Part shown: one piece after another, positions 19,810 through 30,998 of the stretch
Layout of the letters: each line of letters starts with the position of its first letter
How positions within the stretch are numbered: position 1 is the stretch's first letter
Source of the DNA: Sphingomonas sp. S-NIH.Pt15_0812
GTDB taxonomy: Bacteria > Pseudomonadota > Alphaproteobacteria > Sphingomonadales > Sphingomonadaceae
Length of the DNA: 64,000 nucleotides
Direction: 5' to 3'
Assembly: GCF_003951315.1 (NCBI RefSeq)
Contig: NZ_QLJH01000018.1
Span: 15,253-79,252 of the forward strand
Position numbers and translations under genes: made by a program
Notes under the pieces: generated by a model
What the model was told of the DNA's origin: nothing
What the model saw: the letters and a program-made list of their open reading frames with translations, nothing else
The model's database searches: none

Positions 19810-20526
19810 ATGCGATTCGTCACCACCTTCCACCTCTGGCCCTTTCTCGACACGCTGGTCAGCTATCTCGCCGCCTTCGTGCTCGGCACGCTGATCGGGG
19901 CGGAGCGGCAATATCGCCAGCGCAATGCGGGGCTTCGCACCAACGCGCTGGTCGCGATCGGCGCGGCGGCGTTCGTCGACCTGGGCCAGCGGCTGGGCGG
20001 CGATGTCGAGTCGATCCGGATCATCGCCTATGTCGTCTCCGGCATCGGCTTCCTGGGCGCGGGCGTCATCATGAAGGAGGGGCTGAACGTCCGCGGCCTC
20101 AACACCGCTGCGACGCTCTGGTGCTCGGCGGCGGTCGGCGCGATCGCCGGCAGCGACATGCTGGCCGAGGCGGTGCTGCTGACCGGCATCGTCCTGCTCG
20201 CCAACACCGCGCTCCGTCCGCTGGTCGATGCGATCAACCGCATCCCCGTCGCGGGGCGCAGCGTCGAGGCGACCTATCTGGTGACGCTGACCACCACCGA
20301 GCAGCAGGCCCAGGGACTGGGCGACGAACTGGTCGCCCGGCTGGAAGCGGCGCAGCTCCCGGTCGGCGAGGTGCGGATCGAGCCGCGTGCCGGCGGCGCG
20401 GCCGATGTGGTGGCGACGCTGACCAGCACGATCGTCGACGATGCCGAACTGGATCAGGTCGCCGATGCGCTCCAGGCGCTGCCCGGCGTCCGCCACGTCA
20501 CCTGGCAGGGCCGCACGCACGACTGA
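19810..20526 (+). CDS. MgtC/SapB family membrane protein
   Basis: A 238-residue membrane protein with four or five N-terminal helices and the family sequences LGTLIGAERQYRQRNAGLRTNALVAIGAA and GIGFLGAGVIMKEG. A soluble C-terminal domain of about 85 residues looks ACT-like. MgtC-type proteins are associated with growth at low magnesium and with ATP synthase control in some pathogens; the role of this short-tail form is unknown. It stands alone between the S9 peptidase and asd. Confidence 0.88.
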   Translation: MRFVTTFHLWPFLDTLVSYLAAFVLGTLIGAERQYRQRNAGLRTNALVAIGAAAFVDLGQRLGGDVESIRIIAYVVSGIGFLGAGVIMKEGLNVRGLNTAATLWCSAAVGAIAGSDMLAEAVLLTGIVLLANTALRPLVDAINRIPVAGRSVEATYLVTLTTTEQQAQGLGDELVARLEAAQLPVGEVRIEPRAGGAADVVATLTSTIVDDAELDQVADALQALPGVRHVTWQGRTHD

Positions 20527-20614
20527 AGCCACGCTTTATCGCGCAATATCCCGAAACCCGTTGTACGGTGCGACGCAATACCGTTATGGGCCGCGCCTGC
20601 ATACGGAGGGTCAT

Positions 20615-21643
20615 ATGGGTTATCGGGTCGTGGTCGCGGGGGCGACGGGCAATGTCGGGCGCGAGATGGTCAACATCCTCGCCGAGCGCGAATTCCCGCT
20701 CGACGAGATCGCGGTGCTTGCCTCCAGCCGCAGCCAGGGCGACCAGATCGAATATGGCGACACCGGCAAGATGCTCAAGATCCAGAATATCGAGCATTTC
20801 GATCCCGAGGGCTGGGACATCGCCCTCTTCGCGATCGGCAGCGAGGCGACCGCGGTCTACGCGCCGAAATTCGCTGCGGCCGGCTGTACCGTGATCGACA
20901 ATTCGTCGCTCTACCGCATGGATCCGGACGTGCCGCTGATCGTGCCCGAGGTGAATCCGGAGGCGATCGACGGCTATCGCGCCAAGAACATCATCGCCAA
21001 TCCCAATTGCTCGACCGCGCAGATGGTCGTGGCGCTGAAGCCGCTGCACGACGCCGCGACGATCACGCGCGTCGTGGTCTCGACCTATCAATCGGTGTCG
21101 GGCGCGGGCAAGGTCGGGATGGACGAGCTGTTCGAGCAGAGCCGCAACATCTTCGTCGGCGATCCCGCCGAGCCGAAGAAGTTCACCAAGCAGATCGCCT
21201 TCAACGTCATCCCGCATATCGACAGCTTCCTGGACGACGGATCGACCAAGGAAGAGTGGAAGATGGTGGTCGAGACCAAGAAGATCCTGGACCCCAAGAT
21301 CAAGGTGACCGCCACCTGCGTCCGCGTGCCGGTGTTCGTCGGCCATTCCGAAGCGCTGAACATCGAGTTCGCGCGCGAGATTTCGGCCGAGGAGGCGCGC
21401 ACCATCCTGCGCGAGTCCCCGGGCATCATGCTGATCGATAAGCAGGAAGATGGCGGCTACGTCACGCCGATCGAGGCGGCGGGCGACGACGCCACCTATG
21501 TCAGCCGGGTGCGCGAGGACCCCACGATCGAGAATGGGCTGAACCTGTGGTGCGTCAGCGACAATCTCCGCAAGGGCGCGGCGCTCAACGCGGTGCAGAT
21601 CGCCGAGCTGCTCGGCCGCCGGCACCTGCAGAAGGGGGCGTGA
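20615..21643 (+). CDS. asd: Aspartate-semialdehyde dehydrogenase
   Basis: Asd reduces aspartyl phosphate to aspartate semialdehyde, the branch point to lysine, diaminopimelate, threonine and methionine. The 342-residue protein has the NADP-binding VVVAGATGNVGREM at the N-terminus, the catalytic cysteine in ANPNCSTAQM, and the substrate-binding VPVFVGHSEALNIEF. The ATG at 20615 follows a good ribosome binding site (ACGGAGGG). The frame is open upstream into mgtC, but those residues do not belong to the family. Confidence 0.96.
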   Translation: MGYRVVVAGATGNVGREMVNILAEREFPLDEIAVLASSRSQGDQIEYGDTGKMLKIQNIEHFDPEGWDIALFAIGSEATAVYAPKFAAAGCTVIDNSSLYRMDPDVPLIVPEVNPEAIDGYRAKNIIANPNCSTAQMVVALKPLHDAATITRVVVSTYQSVSGAGKVGMDELFEQSRNIFVGDPAEPKKFTKQIAFNVIPHIDSFLDDGSTKEEWKMVVETKKILDPKIKVTATCVRVPVFVGHSEALNIEFAREISAEEARTILRESPGIMLIDKQEDGGYVTPIEAAGDDATYVSRVREDPTIENGLNLWCVSDNLRKGAALNAVQIAELLGRRHLQKGA

Positions 21644-21645
21644 CG

Positions 21646-22089
21646 ATGCGCGCGCGGCGCGGAGCTTCCGTCGCCGCGCTCGCCCTGGCGGCGATGGCGC
21701 TTGGCGGATGCGAGCCCAATCCCCGACGCGAAATGCCGGCGGTGGTCGGCGCGGCATTGACCTATGTCGCGCGGTCCGGCCCGACCTGCATCGAGCGGGT
21801 GATCGCGCCCTGGACGCCCAGCCGTTCGCTGCGCCGACACGAATCGGATGCGCCGCCGGGGTTCGAGCGGCTGTTCCGGCCGGGCGTGTTCCGCGGCGGC
21901 GGCGGCATCAAGACCGCGCCCGCCGGCATCCGCATCGCCGCGCGCAGCCATTGCCGGCCGGTGCGCGGACCGTTGATCCTGGGCGACCGGGCGATGCTGC
22001 GCGTCAGCCGCGACGGTGGCGATCGCAAGCTGTGGCTCGCCAAGGAAGCAGGGCATTGGCAGGTGGTGGCGGACACGCCCGCCGTCTGA
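21646..22089 (+). CDS. Putative lipoprotein, unknown function
   Basis: A 147-residue protein starting 2 nt after asd. The N-terminus MRARRGASVAALALAAMALG leads to GGC, a plausible lipobox, so Cys21 would be lipidated. The rest is soluble, Arg-rich and contains two further Cys residues. I recognise no family. The tight spacing suggests transcription with asd. Confidence 0.7.
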   Translation: MRARRGASVAALALAAMALGGCEPNPRREMPAVVGAALTYVARSGPTCIERVIAPWTPSRSLRRHESDAPPGFERLFRPGVFRGGGGIKTAPAGIRIAARSHCRPVRGPLILGDRAMLRVSRDGGDRKLWLAKEAGHWQVVADTPAV

Positions 22090-22110
22090 TCGCTTCCGGG
22101 TCGGCTCGGC

Positions 22111-22731
22111 TCAGTGGCCGATATAGCGGCCGGGCCGGTGCCAGGCGATCAGCATCAGGCTGATCGCCACCGCGCTCAGCGCCGACCAGGCCAGTTGGGG
22201 GACGCGCACCACGGGGATGGCGGCGGCCAGGATCACCACGTCCAGCGCCATCTGCGTCCGCCCCGCATTCCAGCCCCGGCTGCGTTGCAGCCACAGCGTC
22301 ACCACCCCGGTGCCGCCGACCCCGGCCTGGTGACGGGCCAGGCAGAGGATGCCCATGCCGATCACCGTGCCGCCGACCAGCGCGGCGAAGGCGGGATGGA
22401 CATGGCTGATCGTCACCGAACCGCGCGCCAGCATCGTCACCGCACTGATCCCCAGATTGGCGAGCACCGTCTTGATCGCGAACCGCGTCCCCAGCACCCG
22501 CTGCGCCAGCGCGAAGAAGGGCAGGTTGACCAAGGTGAACAACAGTCCCGCCGGCAGCGGCAGGATATAGGACAGGAGCAGCGCGACCCCCGCGATGCCG
22601 CCGGTCACCAGCCCGGCGCCCTTGAGCAGCACCAGGCCCAGTCCGATCAGGATGCAGCCGATCGCCAGCGCATAGCCGTCCTCCGCGACGCTGTGCGGGC
22701 GGCCGAGGGGCAGGTCGGGGGCAGGGGGCAA
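22111..22731 (-). CDS. YitT family membrane protein
   Basis: About 206 residues with five or six hydrophobic helices. It includes ALAIGCILIGLGLVLLKGAG and the family motif GLVTGGIAGVALLLSY, then HQAGVGGTGVVTLWLQ, all typical of the YitT/DUF161 family of putative transporters. It lacks the DUF2179 C-terminal domain of the longer Bacillus proteins. The start is taken as TTG at 22731 because GACGGAG lies upstream at proper spacing and no ATG or GTG is available near the first helix. Its stop converges with the lipoprotein gene. Confidence 0.8.
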   Translation of the reverse strand: MPPAPDLPLGRPHSVAEDGYALAIGCILIGLGLVLLKGAGLVTGGIAGVALLLSYILPLPAGLLFTLVNLPFFALAQRVLGTRFAIKTVLANLGISAVTMLARGSVTISHVHPAFAALVGGTVIGMGILCLARHQAGVGGTGVVTLWLQRSRGWNAGRTQMALDVVILAAAIPVVRVPQLAWSALSAVAISLMLIAWHRPGRYIGH

Positions 22732-22944
22732 GGCTGGAACTCCGTCGGGGTACGGACATCCTCTCCTGCGACCGTCTATACCGATCGTCCGACCGTTTTC
22801 ACGCGGTAAATCACGCTGAGGCCGGTCCCGGCATGGATCGTGCCCGGCACGAGACGCGCGCAAGGATCTGGTCTCGCGCCGACCAGCATCCCGGGCGTCG
22901 CCTATAATCAAAATGATAGAGGCGACAGTTCCGGGAACGAAGAG

Positions 22945-24225
22945 ATGAAGCAGCGACTGACCGCCCTGGATGCGACGCGGGGACTGGCGGTGGTCGCGAT
23001 GGTCTTCGACCATGTGCTGCTCTGGGGCCATGCGAACGGTCATCATGGCGCGTTCGATGCGGTGTCGCGGCTGTTCAATTTCTTCCGGATGCCGGTGCTG
23101 ATGCTGGTCAGCGGTTATCTGGCGCATGCGCTGCTGTCCCGATCCATGGCGAGGACGCTGGACCGCTGCGTCCATTTCGCCTGGATCTACATGATCTGGC
23201 TGGTGCCGCTCCTGCTAGTGTCGCCCTTCGGCAACGACCTGTCGCTGCCCAATTATGTAGATAATCTGTCGCGGCCGATGACCAGCCTGTGGTTCCTCTG
23301 GGTGCTGGGCCTGTTCACCCTGTCGGTGCCGTTCACCGCCCTGGTCCCCCGCTGGATCGTGCTGGCTGCGGCCGCCAGCCTGGGGGTCGTCAGCTTTGTC
23401 GGCCTGTTGCCGCTCAATACCTACAGCTTCCAGAACGCCGCCATCTATGCGCTGATGTTCTATGCGGGACTGTCCTGGCGGCCGGAGATCGAGCGGGCGC
23501 TGACGGCGGATCTGTCCTGGTCGTTGCTCGCCAAGCTGGCGGCGGCGGCGGTGGTCGCCACTGTGGCGGCGCAGATGCTGCGGCTGGCATCCGGCCATGA
23601 CGGGCTGGGCGGGGCGCAACGCCTCGCCATCTGCCTTGCGGCGCTCTACGCCATTCGGGTCATGGTCGATCGCCTGCCCGGTCTGGCGAGGCTGGCCTGG
23701 CTGGGGCGGAACACGCTGCCCGTCTATGGCCTGCATCTGCCGCTGATGATGATCGTGCGCGATCCCGTCGCGCGCATGGCCGGGCCGCTCACGCCCGTCG
23801 CCTGCACGGTCGTGCTGATCGCGGGATCGCTGCTGCTGCACCGAGCCGCAAGGCAGGCGAAGCTGGCCTGGCTGTTCGAGCGACCCGTATGGCTGACGAT
23901 GGCGGGGGACCGCGTGCTCGGCGGCATCGCGTTTTCGCGACCGTTCGCCGGTAGGGTCGCGCTGTCAGGGGCGGGCGGCGGCCGGGTCCGCGATCGACTC
24001 CACCGTCACCAGGCCGCCCTCGACCGCGACGATACGCGCCGTCGCGCCCTGTGGCAGGTCCGGACCGGTCGCCGGCCAGCTGCCGTCGCCGATCCGCACC
24101 CGGCCACGACCCTGGCGCAATTCGGTGTCCACGACCACGATCGCGCCGATCATCCGGCCCGCCGGGTCGTTGAGGCGCGCATCGCCCTCGACCGGATAAT
24201 CGCGATACCAGCGTCGGCCGATTAA
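22945..24225 (+). CDS. Acyltransferase-3 family membrane protein with anomalous C-terminal tail
   Basis: A membrane acyltransferase of the type that O-acylates sugars or polymers. The ATG at 22945 follows GAACGAAGAG and gives MKQRLTALDATRGLAVVAM with an early conserved His in VFDHVLLWGH. About ten hydrophobic helices run to about residue 315, including WLGRNTLPVYGLHLPLM. The last 90 or so residues are charged and Arg/His rich, and they are encoded antisense to the nfeD gene (overlap 23965-24225). The natural stop was probably lost, so the functional protein is likely the first 330 or so residues. Confidence 0.75.
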   Translation: MKQRLTALDATRGLAVVAMVFDHVLLWGHANGHHGAFDAVSRLFNFFRMPVLMLVSGYLAHALLSRSMARTLDRCVHFAWIYMIWLVPLLLVSPFGNDLSLPNYVDNLSRPMTSLWFLWVLGLFTLSVPFTALVPRWIVLAAAASLGVVSFVGLLPLNTYSFQNAAIYALMFYAGLSWRPEIERALTADLSWSLLAKLAAAAVVATVAAQMLRLASGHDGLGGAQRLAICLAALYAIRVMVDRLPGLARLAWLGRNTLPVYGLHLPLMMIVRDPVARMAGPLTPVACTVVLIAGSLLLHRAARQAKLAWLFERPVWLTMAGDRVLGGIAFSRPFAGRVALSGAGGGRVRDRLHRHQAALDRDDTRRRALWQVRTGRRPAAVADPHPATTLAQFGVHDHDRADHPARRVVEARIALDRIIAIPASAD

Positions 24226-24429
24226 CACGGTCACCACGCTCCACAGCGCGAAGGCCACGACCTGCGCGACCGGCGGCAGGTCCGGCAGCACATAGCTGGC
24301 CAACCCGGTGATCGCCGCCGCGATCGCCAGGAAGATCAGGAAGACACCGGGGACCAGCAGCTCCGCGATCCCCAGCACCAGCGCCGCCGCCAGCCAGGCC
24401 GGCCCGCCCAGCCAGTCGCCCCCGGTCAT
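23965..24429 (-). CDS. NfeD family membrane protein
   Basis: A 154-residue protein with hydrophobic helices through about residue 75 and a soluble OB-fold-like C-terminal domain (GRVRIGDGSWPATGPDLPQG). This is the short NfeD form found next to SPFH/stomatin genes. NfeD and SPFH proteins are thought to work together in membrane microdomains. The SPFH gene lies upstream on the same strand, 40 nt away. The 3' part overlaps the convergent acyltransferase reading frame. Confidence 0.88.
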   Translation of the reverse strand: MTGGDWLGGPAWLAAALVLGIAELLVPGVFLIFLAIAAAITGLASYVLPDLPPVAQVVAFALWSVVTVLIGRRWYRDYPVEGDARLNDPAGRMIGAIVVVDTELRQGRGRVRIGDGSWPATGPDLPQGATARIVAVEGGLVTVESIADPAAARP

Positions 24430-24469
24430 GCCGCGTCCCGGCCCGGGTCATCAGGGCGCCGCATCGCGC

Positions 24470-25462
24470 TCAGCCCTGCGGCAGCTCGAACGGTCCCCGG
24501 CGCGGCTCGGCCCGTGGGGCGGTGGGAGCGGGGGTGGTGACATTGCCCTTCGGCGTATCGGCCAGCGCCTCCTTGGCGAGCGCGCCGATGCCGCCCAGCG
24601 TGCCGATCAGCTGAGTCGCCTCGACCGGGAACAGGATGGTCTTGGCATTGGGGCTGGTCGCGAACTTGCCGACCGCCTCGACATATTTCTGCGCGACGAA
24701 ATAGTTGATCGCCTGGACGCCGCCCGCCTCGATCGCCTCGGACACGACGCGCGTCGCCTTCGCCTCGGCCTCCGCCGCGCGCTCGCGGGCCTCGGAATCG
24801 CGGAACGCCGATTCGCGCCGGCCCTCCGCCTCCAGGATGCGCGCCTGCTTCTGCCCCTCGGCGCGCAGGATCTCGGAGGCGCGGGTGCCCTCGGCCTCCA
24901 GGATGTTGGCGCGCTTCTCGCGTTCCGCCTTCATCTGCCGGCCCATGGCGGTGACGATGTCGGCGGGCGGGCGGATGTCCTTGATCTCGACGCGGGTGAT
25001 CTTGACGCCCCAGGGCACGGTGGCGTGGTCGACGACCGACAGCAGCCGCGCGTTGATCTCGTCGCGCTTCGACAAGGTCTCGTCCAGGTCCATCGCGCCC
25101 ATCACCGTACGCAGGTTGGTGGTGGCGAGCTGGAGCAGCGCGACATAGAGGTCCGACACCTCATAGGCGGCCTTGGCGGCGTCCAGCACCTGGAAGAAGA
25201 CGACGCCGTCGGTCGAGACGATCGCATTGTCCTTGGTGATGATCTCCTGCCCGGGAATGTCGATCACCTGCTCCATCATGTTCACCCGCCGGCCGACCCG
25301 GTAGAAGAAGGCGGGATAGAAGTTGAAACCCGGCGCGGCCGTGGTGGTGTAGCGGCCGAAATGCTCGATCGTGTATTGATAGCCCTGGCGGACGATCTTG
25401 ATACTGGAAAACAGGTAGAACAGCACCAGCAGCAGTGCGAGCGCGGCGATCGTCAAACCCAT
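24470..25462 (-). CDS. SPFH/Band 7 (stomatin-like) protein, QmcA-like
   Basis: A 330-residue protein with one N-terminal membrane helix ([19 protein letters not shown]) and an SPFH domain from about residue 25 to 200 ([32 protein letters not shown]). A long Ala/Glu/Arg coiled coil (about 190-255) and a Pro-rich tail follow. Such proteins oligomerise at the membrane and scaffold or regulate membrane proteases. The ATG at 25462 was chosen over one 27 nt upstream because it opens the helix. It pairs with nfeD downstream. Confidence 0.92.
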   Translation of the reverse strand: MGLTIAALALLLVLFYLFSSIKIVRQGYQYTIEHFGRYTTTAAPGFNFYPAFFYRVGRRVNMMEQVIDIPGQEIITKDNAIVSTDGVVFFQVLDAAKAAYEVSDLYVALLQLATTNLRTVMGAMDLDETLSKRDEINARLLSVVDHATVPWGVKITRVEIKDIRPPADIVTAMGRQMKAEREKRANILEAEGTRASEILRAEGQKQARILEAEGRRESAFRDSEARERAAEAEAKATRVVSEAIEAGGVQAINYFVAQKYVEAVGKFATSPNAKTILFPVEATQLIGTLGGIGALAKEALADTPKGNVTTPAPTAPRAEPRRGPFELPQG

Positions 25463-25554
25463 GGTTCTTCCCCTCGTTCGGCTCCACATAGCATGGGGCG
25501 CGTCAGGGGGCCTAGCGGTTCGCGCGTCATGAGGTTACATGGCGCGCCACCTGA

Positions 25555-27039
<1,485 letters not shown>

Positions 27040-27040
27040 G

Positions 27041-28213
27041 GTGACGCCCGCCGCCCGCGTTCAAGCCGCGATCGAGATCGTCGACCAGGTGATCGACGCC
27101 GCCACCACCGGCGGCGCGGCCGCCGATACCCTGGTCCAGCGTTACTTCGCGACCCGTCGCTATGCCGGGTCCAAGGACCGGCGGGCGGTGCGCGAGCATG
27201 TCTATGCGGCGATCCGGCTCTGTGGGCCGGTGCCGCCGAGCGGGCGCGCCGCGATGCTGCTGCTCGCCGACCGGGATGCCGGGGTCGCCGCCGCTTTCGA
27301 CGGTTCGACCCATGGTCCCGCTCCGATCGGCGCGGACGAGCCACGTGCCACGCCGGGCCTGGCCCCGACCTGGCTGGAGGCGGCGCTGATCGAGTCCGGC
27401 CTGCCGCAGGACGCCCTGCCGGCGCTGGTCGACCGCGCGCCGCTCGACGTGCGGATCAATCCGCTCCGCATGACCGAGGCACTGCCCGAGGGCGAGCCGC
27501 TGCCGCACGGTCTCCACGGCCTGCGCCTGCCGAGCGGAACCCGCGTCGAGACGCTGGACGCCTATCGCGACGGTGCGATCGAGGTGCAGGATGCCGGCAG
27601 CCAGATCGTCGGCCTCGCGCTGCCGGTCGCACCGGGCGATCGGATCATCGACCTGTGCGCGGGCGCGGGCGGCAAAACGCTGGCGCTGGGCGCACGCATG
27701 GCGAACCAGGGATTGCTGCTCGCCTGCGACACCGATCGTGCCCGGCTCCAGCAATTGCCGCCGCGGGCCGAGCGGGCCGGCGTGACGATCGTCGAGGCGC
27801 GGCTGCTCAATCCGGGGCGCGAGCGCGAGATGCTGGCCGATGCGATCGGCGCGGCCGACGGGGTGCTGGTCGACGCGCCCTGTTCGGGCACGGGCACCTG
27901 GCGGCGCAATCCGGAGGCGCGCTGGCGGCTCGATCCGACCCGACTGGCCCGTTTCGTCGCCACCCAGGCGCAGGTGCTGGCGACCGGCGCGGCCCTGGTC
28001 CGGCCGGGCGGGTCGCTGGTCTATATCGTCTGTTCGCTGCTCGATGCCGAGGGGGCGGGGCAGGTGGAATCCTTCCTGGCCGACCATCCCGGCTGGCGTG
28101 TCGAACCGCTCGACCTGCCTGCCGGCCGCCCGCAGGGGCAGGGCGTGCGGCTCGATCCCGCGCGCGACGGCACCGACGGCTTTTTCGTCGCGCGGCTGGT
28201 GGCCCCATGCTAG
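27041..28213 (+). CDS. RsmB/NOP2-type RNA (cytosine-C5) methyltransferase
   Basis: A 390-residue SAM-dependent methyltransferase of the RsmB/NOL1/NOP2/sun family that modifies cytosines in RNA. The start is GTG, one base after guaB. An N-terminal helical region precedes the Rossmann domain with SAM-binding [14 protein letters not shown]. The two catalytic cysteine motifs are [16 protein letters not shown] and [11 protein letters not shown]. Family members include rRNA and tRNA enzymes, so the exact target is not assigned. Confidence 0.9.
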   Translation: MTPAARVQAAIEIVDQVIDAATTGGAAADTLVQRYFATRRYAGSKDRRAVREHVYAAIRLCGPVPPSGRAAMLLLADRDAGVAAAFDGSTHGPAPIGADEPRATPGLAPTWLEAALIESGLPQDALPALVDRAPLDVRINPLRMTEALPEGEPLPHGLHGLRLPSGTRVETLDAYRDGAIEVQDAGSQIVGLALPVAPGDRIIDLCAGAGGKTLALGARMANQGLLLACDTDRARLQQLPPRAERAGVTIVEARLLNPGREREMLADAIGAADGVLVDAPCSGTGTWRRNPEARWRLDPTRLARFVATQAQVLATGAALVRPGGSLVYIVCSLLDAEGAGQVESFLADHPGWRVEPLDLPAGRPQGQGVRLDPARDGTDGFFVARLVAPC

Positions 28214-28244
28214 GGCGAGGCTGATGTTCCGCCTGGAGACGATC

Positions 28245-28745
28245 ATGCGCTTCTCGTCCGTCGCTCTGGCCGCTGCGCTGGCGACCGTCAGCCTCTCCGC
28301 GTCGCTCGGCGCGCAGCGGCCCGACGACCGGATCGACGCGCGCTCGCTGCAACTGCTCGAACAGGGCAAGGCGGAACGCGCCGCCGGTAAATATGACGCC
28401 GCGACCGACACGCTGGAGACGGCGGTGGCGGTCGATCCACGCAACCGCCAGGCGTTCGTCGTGCTGGCGCAGGTGGCGCAGGCGCGCGGCCTGCCCGGCA
28501 AGGCGATCCGCCTGTACCGCGAGGCGCTGTTGCTGGAGCCGGGCGACCGCCAGGCGCTGAAGGGGCAGGGCGACGCGCTGGTCGCCAAGGGCGCGATCGC
28601 GCAGGCGCGGGTCAACCTCGCCAAGCTGAAGACGTTGTGCAAGGGCGGCTGTCCCGAGGTGCAGGCGCTCGCCGCCGAGATCGCCAAGGGCCCGCCGATC
28701 ACCACCGCGCAGGTCGCGCAGAAGGATGCGCCCAAGGCGGACTGA
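28245..28745 (+). CDS. Periplasmic tetratricopeptide-repeat protein
   Basis: A 166-residue protein with a signal peptide ([23 protein letters not shown]). It is followed by about three TPR units between residues 40 and 120, for example [20 protein letters not shown] and [21 protein letters not shown]. The ATG at 28245 is preceded by GGAG at good spacing; another ATG lies 21 nt upstream. A Cys pair (LCKGGCPE) near the end could form a disulfide. TPR domains mediate protein contacts; no partner is evident. Confidence 0.8.
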   Translation: MRFSSVALAAALATVSLSASLGAQRPDDRIDARSLQLLEQGKAERAAGKYDAATDTLETAVAVDPRNRQAFVVLAQVAQARGLPGKAIRLYREALLLEPGDRQALKGQGDALVAKGAIAQARVNLAKLKTLCKGGCPEVQALAAEIAKGPPITTAQVAQKDAPKAD

Positions 28746-28880
28746 GCGGGTAGCCGCTCGCTTTCCACCCCCCGTGCCCTGGCCTCCGCCATCGAACGGG
28801 AAGGGGACGCCACCCCCCCCCATTGAGCGGCCGGCGATTGTTTGTAAGCTGCGGCGGTACATTCCTGCCGAAAGCCCCCG

Positions 28881-30950
28881 ATGCCGCGATCGCTCCTGCT
28901 GCTCCTGTCCGCCACCCTCTTGTCGAGCGGGGTGCTGGCGGCCCCGCAACAGACCCAGACCGCCACGCCCGAGGCGACCCGGCCCGACCGACATTTCGGA
29001 CCGCGCGACGCCTTCGCCCTGTCGCAGGCGAGCGATGTGCGGATCAGCCCGGACGGCAAGCGCATCGCCTATACCCGCGCGACCGGCGACATCATGACCG
29101 ATGGCGACCGCCGCCAGGTCTGGCTGGTCGATGTCGCCACCGGGCGGCAGACGCCGCTGGGCGTGCCGGGCAGCGCGCGACCGCGTTGGTCGCCGGATGG
29201 GCAGCGGCTGGCCTATGCCGCCAGGGGGGAGGGCGACCGGCCGCAGATCTTCGTCCGCTGGCTGGCGAGCGGCACCGGCGCGGCGATCACCGCACTGCCC
29301 GAATCGCCGTCCGACATCGCCTGGTCGCCGGACGGGCGGATGATCGGCTTCACCATGTTCGTGCCGGGGGACGGAAGCCAACTCGGCACCCCGCTCGCCA
29401 AGCCAGAGGGGGCGCATTGGGCCGAGCCGATCAAGATCATCGACCAAGTCCATTACCGCGAGGACGGCGGCGGCTATCTGCGCCCCGGCTACAACCATGT
29501 CTTCGTCGTCTCGGCGGACGGCGGCGCGGCACGCCAGCTGACCTTCGGGCCGGAGGATGACGGCGGCAGCGTCGCCTGGACGGCGGACGGACGCAGCCTG
29601 CTGATCGCGGGGAATCACGGCAAGGACCCGGATCGCGATCCGATGAACAGCGACGTCTTCGCGGTCGATGCCGCGACCGGCGCCCTGCGTCGGCTGACCG
29701 ACCGGCAGGGGCCGGACGAGGCGCCGGTCGCGTCGCCCGATGGCCGGCTGATCGCCTATGTCGGCTTCGCGGACAAGCTGCTCGGCTATCAGAACCGCCA
29801 GCTGTCGGTGATGAACGCGGACGGATCGGGCGCGCGGGTGCTGACCGCCGGGCTCGACCGCAGCGTCGACAACCCGCAATGGGCGGCGGACGGCCGCTCC
29901 ATCTATGTCCAATATGCCGATCACGGCGTCACCAAAGTGGCGCGGGTCGGGCTGGACGGCCGGGTGACGACGGTGGCGGACGGCCTGGCCGGGGGCGAGC
30001 TGGACCGGCCCTATTCGGGCGGCGACTTCAGCGTCGCGCGGGACGGCGCCATCGCCTTCACCCAGGGCGACACGACGCATCCGGCCGATGTCGCGGTGAC
30101 GCGCGGCGGCGGCTCGGCGAAGCGGCTGACCGATCTCAATCGCGAGTTGTTCGCGGGCAAGGCCTTGGCGCAGGTGCGACCCCTGGCGGTCACCTCCTCG
30201 GCGGGCGGCCTGCCGATCGACGCCTGGATGATGACGCCGCCCGATTACGACCCGGCCCGGCGATATCCGCTGATCCTGGAAATTCATGGCGGCCCCTTCG
30301 CCAGCTATGCGCCGGTCTGGTCGACCGACGACCAGCTCTATGCGGCGGCGGGCTATGTCGTCGTCTATGCCAATCCGCGCGGCTCGACTTCCTATGGCGA
30401 GGGCTTCGCCAATCTGATCCATCACAATTATCCGAGCAGCGACTACGACGACCTGATGAGCGTCGTCGACGCAGCGATCGCCACGGGGCCGGTCGATGCG
30501 AAGAACCTGTTCGTCACCGGCGGGTCGGGCGGCGGCCTGCTGACCGCCTGGATCGTCGGCAAGACCGACCGGTTCAACGCCGCCGTCACGCAGAAGCCGG
30601 TCATCAACTGGACCAGCGAGGTGCTGACCACCGACGGCTATACCAGCATGGCGCGCTATTGGTTCGGCAAGATGCCCTGGGAGGACCCGGAGCAATATTG
30701 GCGACGCTCGCCGCTCAGCCTGGTCGGCAACGTCAAGACGCCGACCGCCGTGGTGGTGGGCGAGGAGGACCATCGCACCCCGCCGGGCGAATCGGAGCAA
30801 TATTACGCCGCGCTCCAGATCCGCTCGGTGCCGACCGTGCTGATCCGCGTGCCGAGCGCCAGCCATGGCGGCCTGGCCGACCGGCCATCGCAACTGGTCG
30901 CGAAGAACGCCGCGATCCTGGCGTGGTTCGACCGCTATCGGAAGCGGTGA
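28881..30950 (+). CDS. S9 family prolyl oligopeptidase-like peptidase, secreted
   Basis: A 689-residue serine peptidase with a signal peptide (cleavage near residue 21). A beta-propeller (about 45-420) is built on repeated SPDG/ADG blades and is followed by an alpha/beta hydrolase domain. The catalytic triad is visible as TGGSGGG (Ser549), VVGEEDHRT (Asp630) and PSASHGG (His662). The pattern is closest to acylaminoacyl-peptidase/S9C enzymes rather than to the DPP-IV-like protein at 17279. It probably helps degrade peptides in the periplasm. Confidence 0.92.
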   Translation: MPRSLLLLLSATLLSSGVLAAPQQTQTATPEATRPDRHFGPRDAFALSQASDVRISPDGKRIAYTRATGDIMTDGDRRQVWLVDVATGRQTPLGVPGSARPRWSPDGQRLAYAARGEGDRPQIFVRWLASGTGAAITALPESPSDIAWSPDGRMIGFTMFVPGDGSQLGTPLAKPEGAHWAEPIKIIDQVHYREDGGGYLRPGYNHVFVVSADGGAARQLTFGPEDDGGSVAWTADGRSLLIAGNHGKDPDRDPMNSDVFAVDAATGALRRLTDRQGPDEAPVASPDGRLIAYVGFADKLLGYQNRQLSVMNADGSGARVLTAGLDRSVDNPQWAADGRSIYVQYADHGVTKVARVGLDGRVTTVADGLAGGELDRPYSGGDFSVARDGAIAFTQGDTTHPADVAVTRGGGSAKRLTDLNRELFAGKALAQVRPLAVTSSAGGLPIDAWMMTPPDYDPARRYPLILEIHGGPFASYAPVWSTDDQLYAAAGYVVVYANPRGSTSYGEGFANLIHHNYPSSDYDDLMSVVDAAIATGPVDAKNLFVTGGSGGGLLTAWIVGKTDRFNAAVTQKPVINWTSEVLTTDGYTSMARYWFGKMPWEDPEQYWRRSPLSLVGNVKTPTAVVVGEEDHRTPPGESEQYYAALQIRSVPTVLIRVPSASHGGLADRPSQLVAKNAAILAWFDRYRKR

Positions 30951-30998
30951 TGCCGGGGCGTGACGGACCGGTAAAGCTCGCGTAGGGAAGGCTTTGTC

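Noticed and set aside
22840..22944. Upstream extension of the acyltransferase
   Set aside because: The ATG at 22945 has a ribosome site and opens the conserved LDATRG region; the upstream residues are unlike the family.
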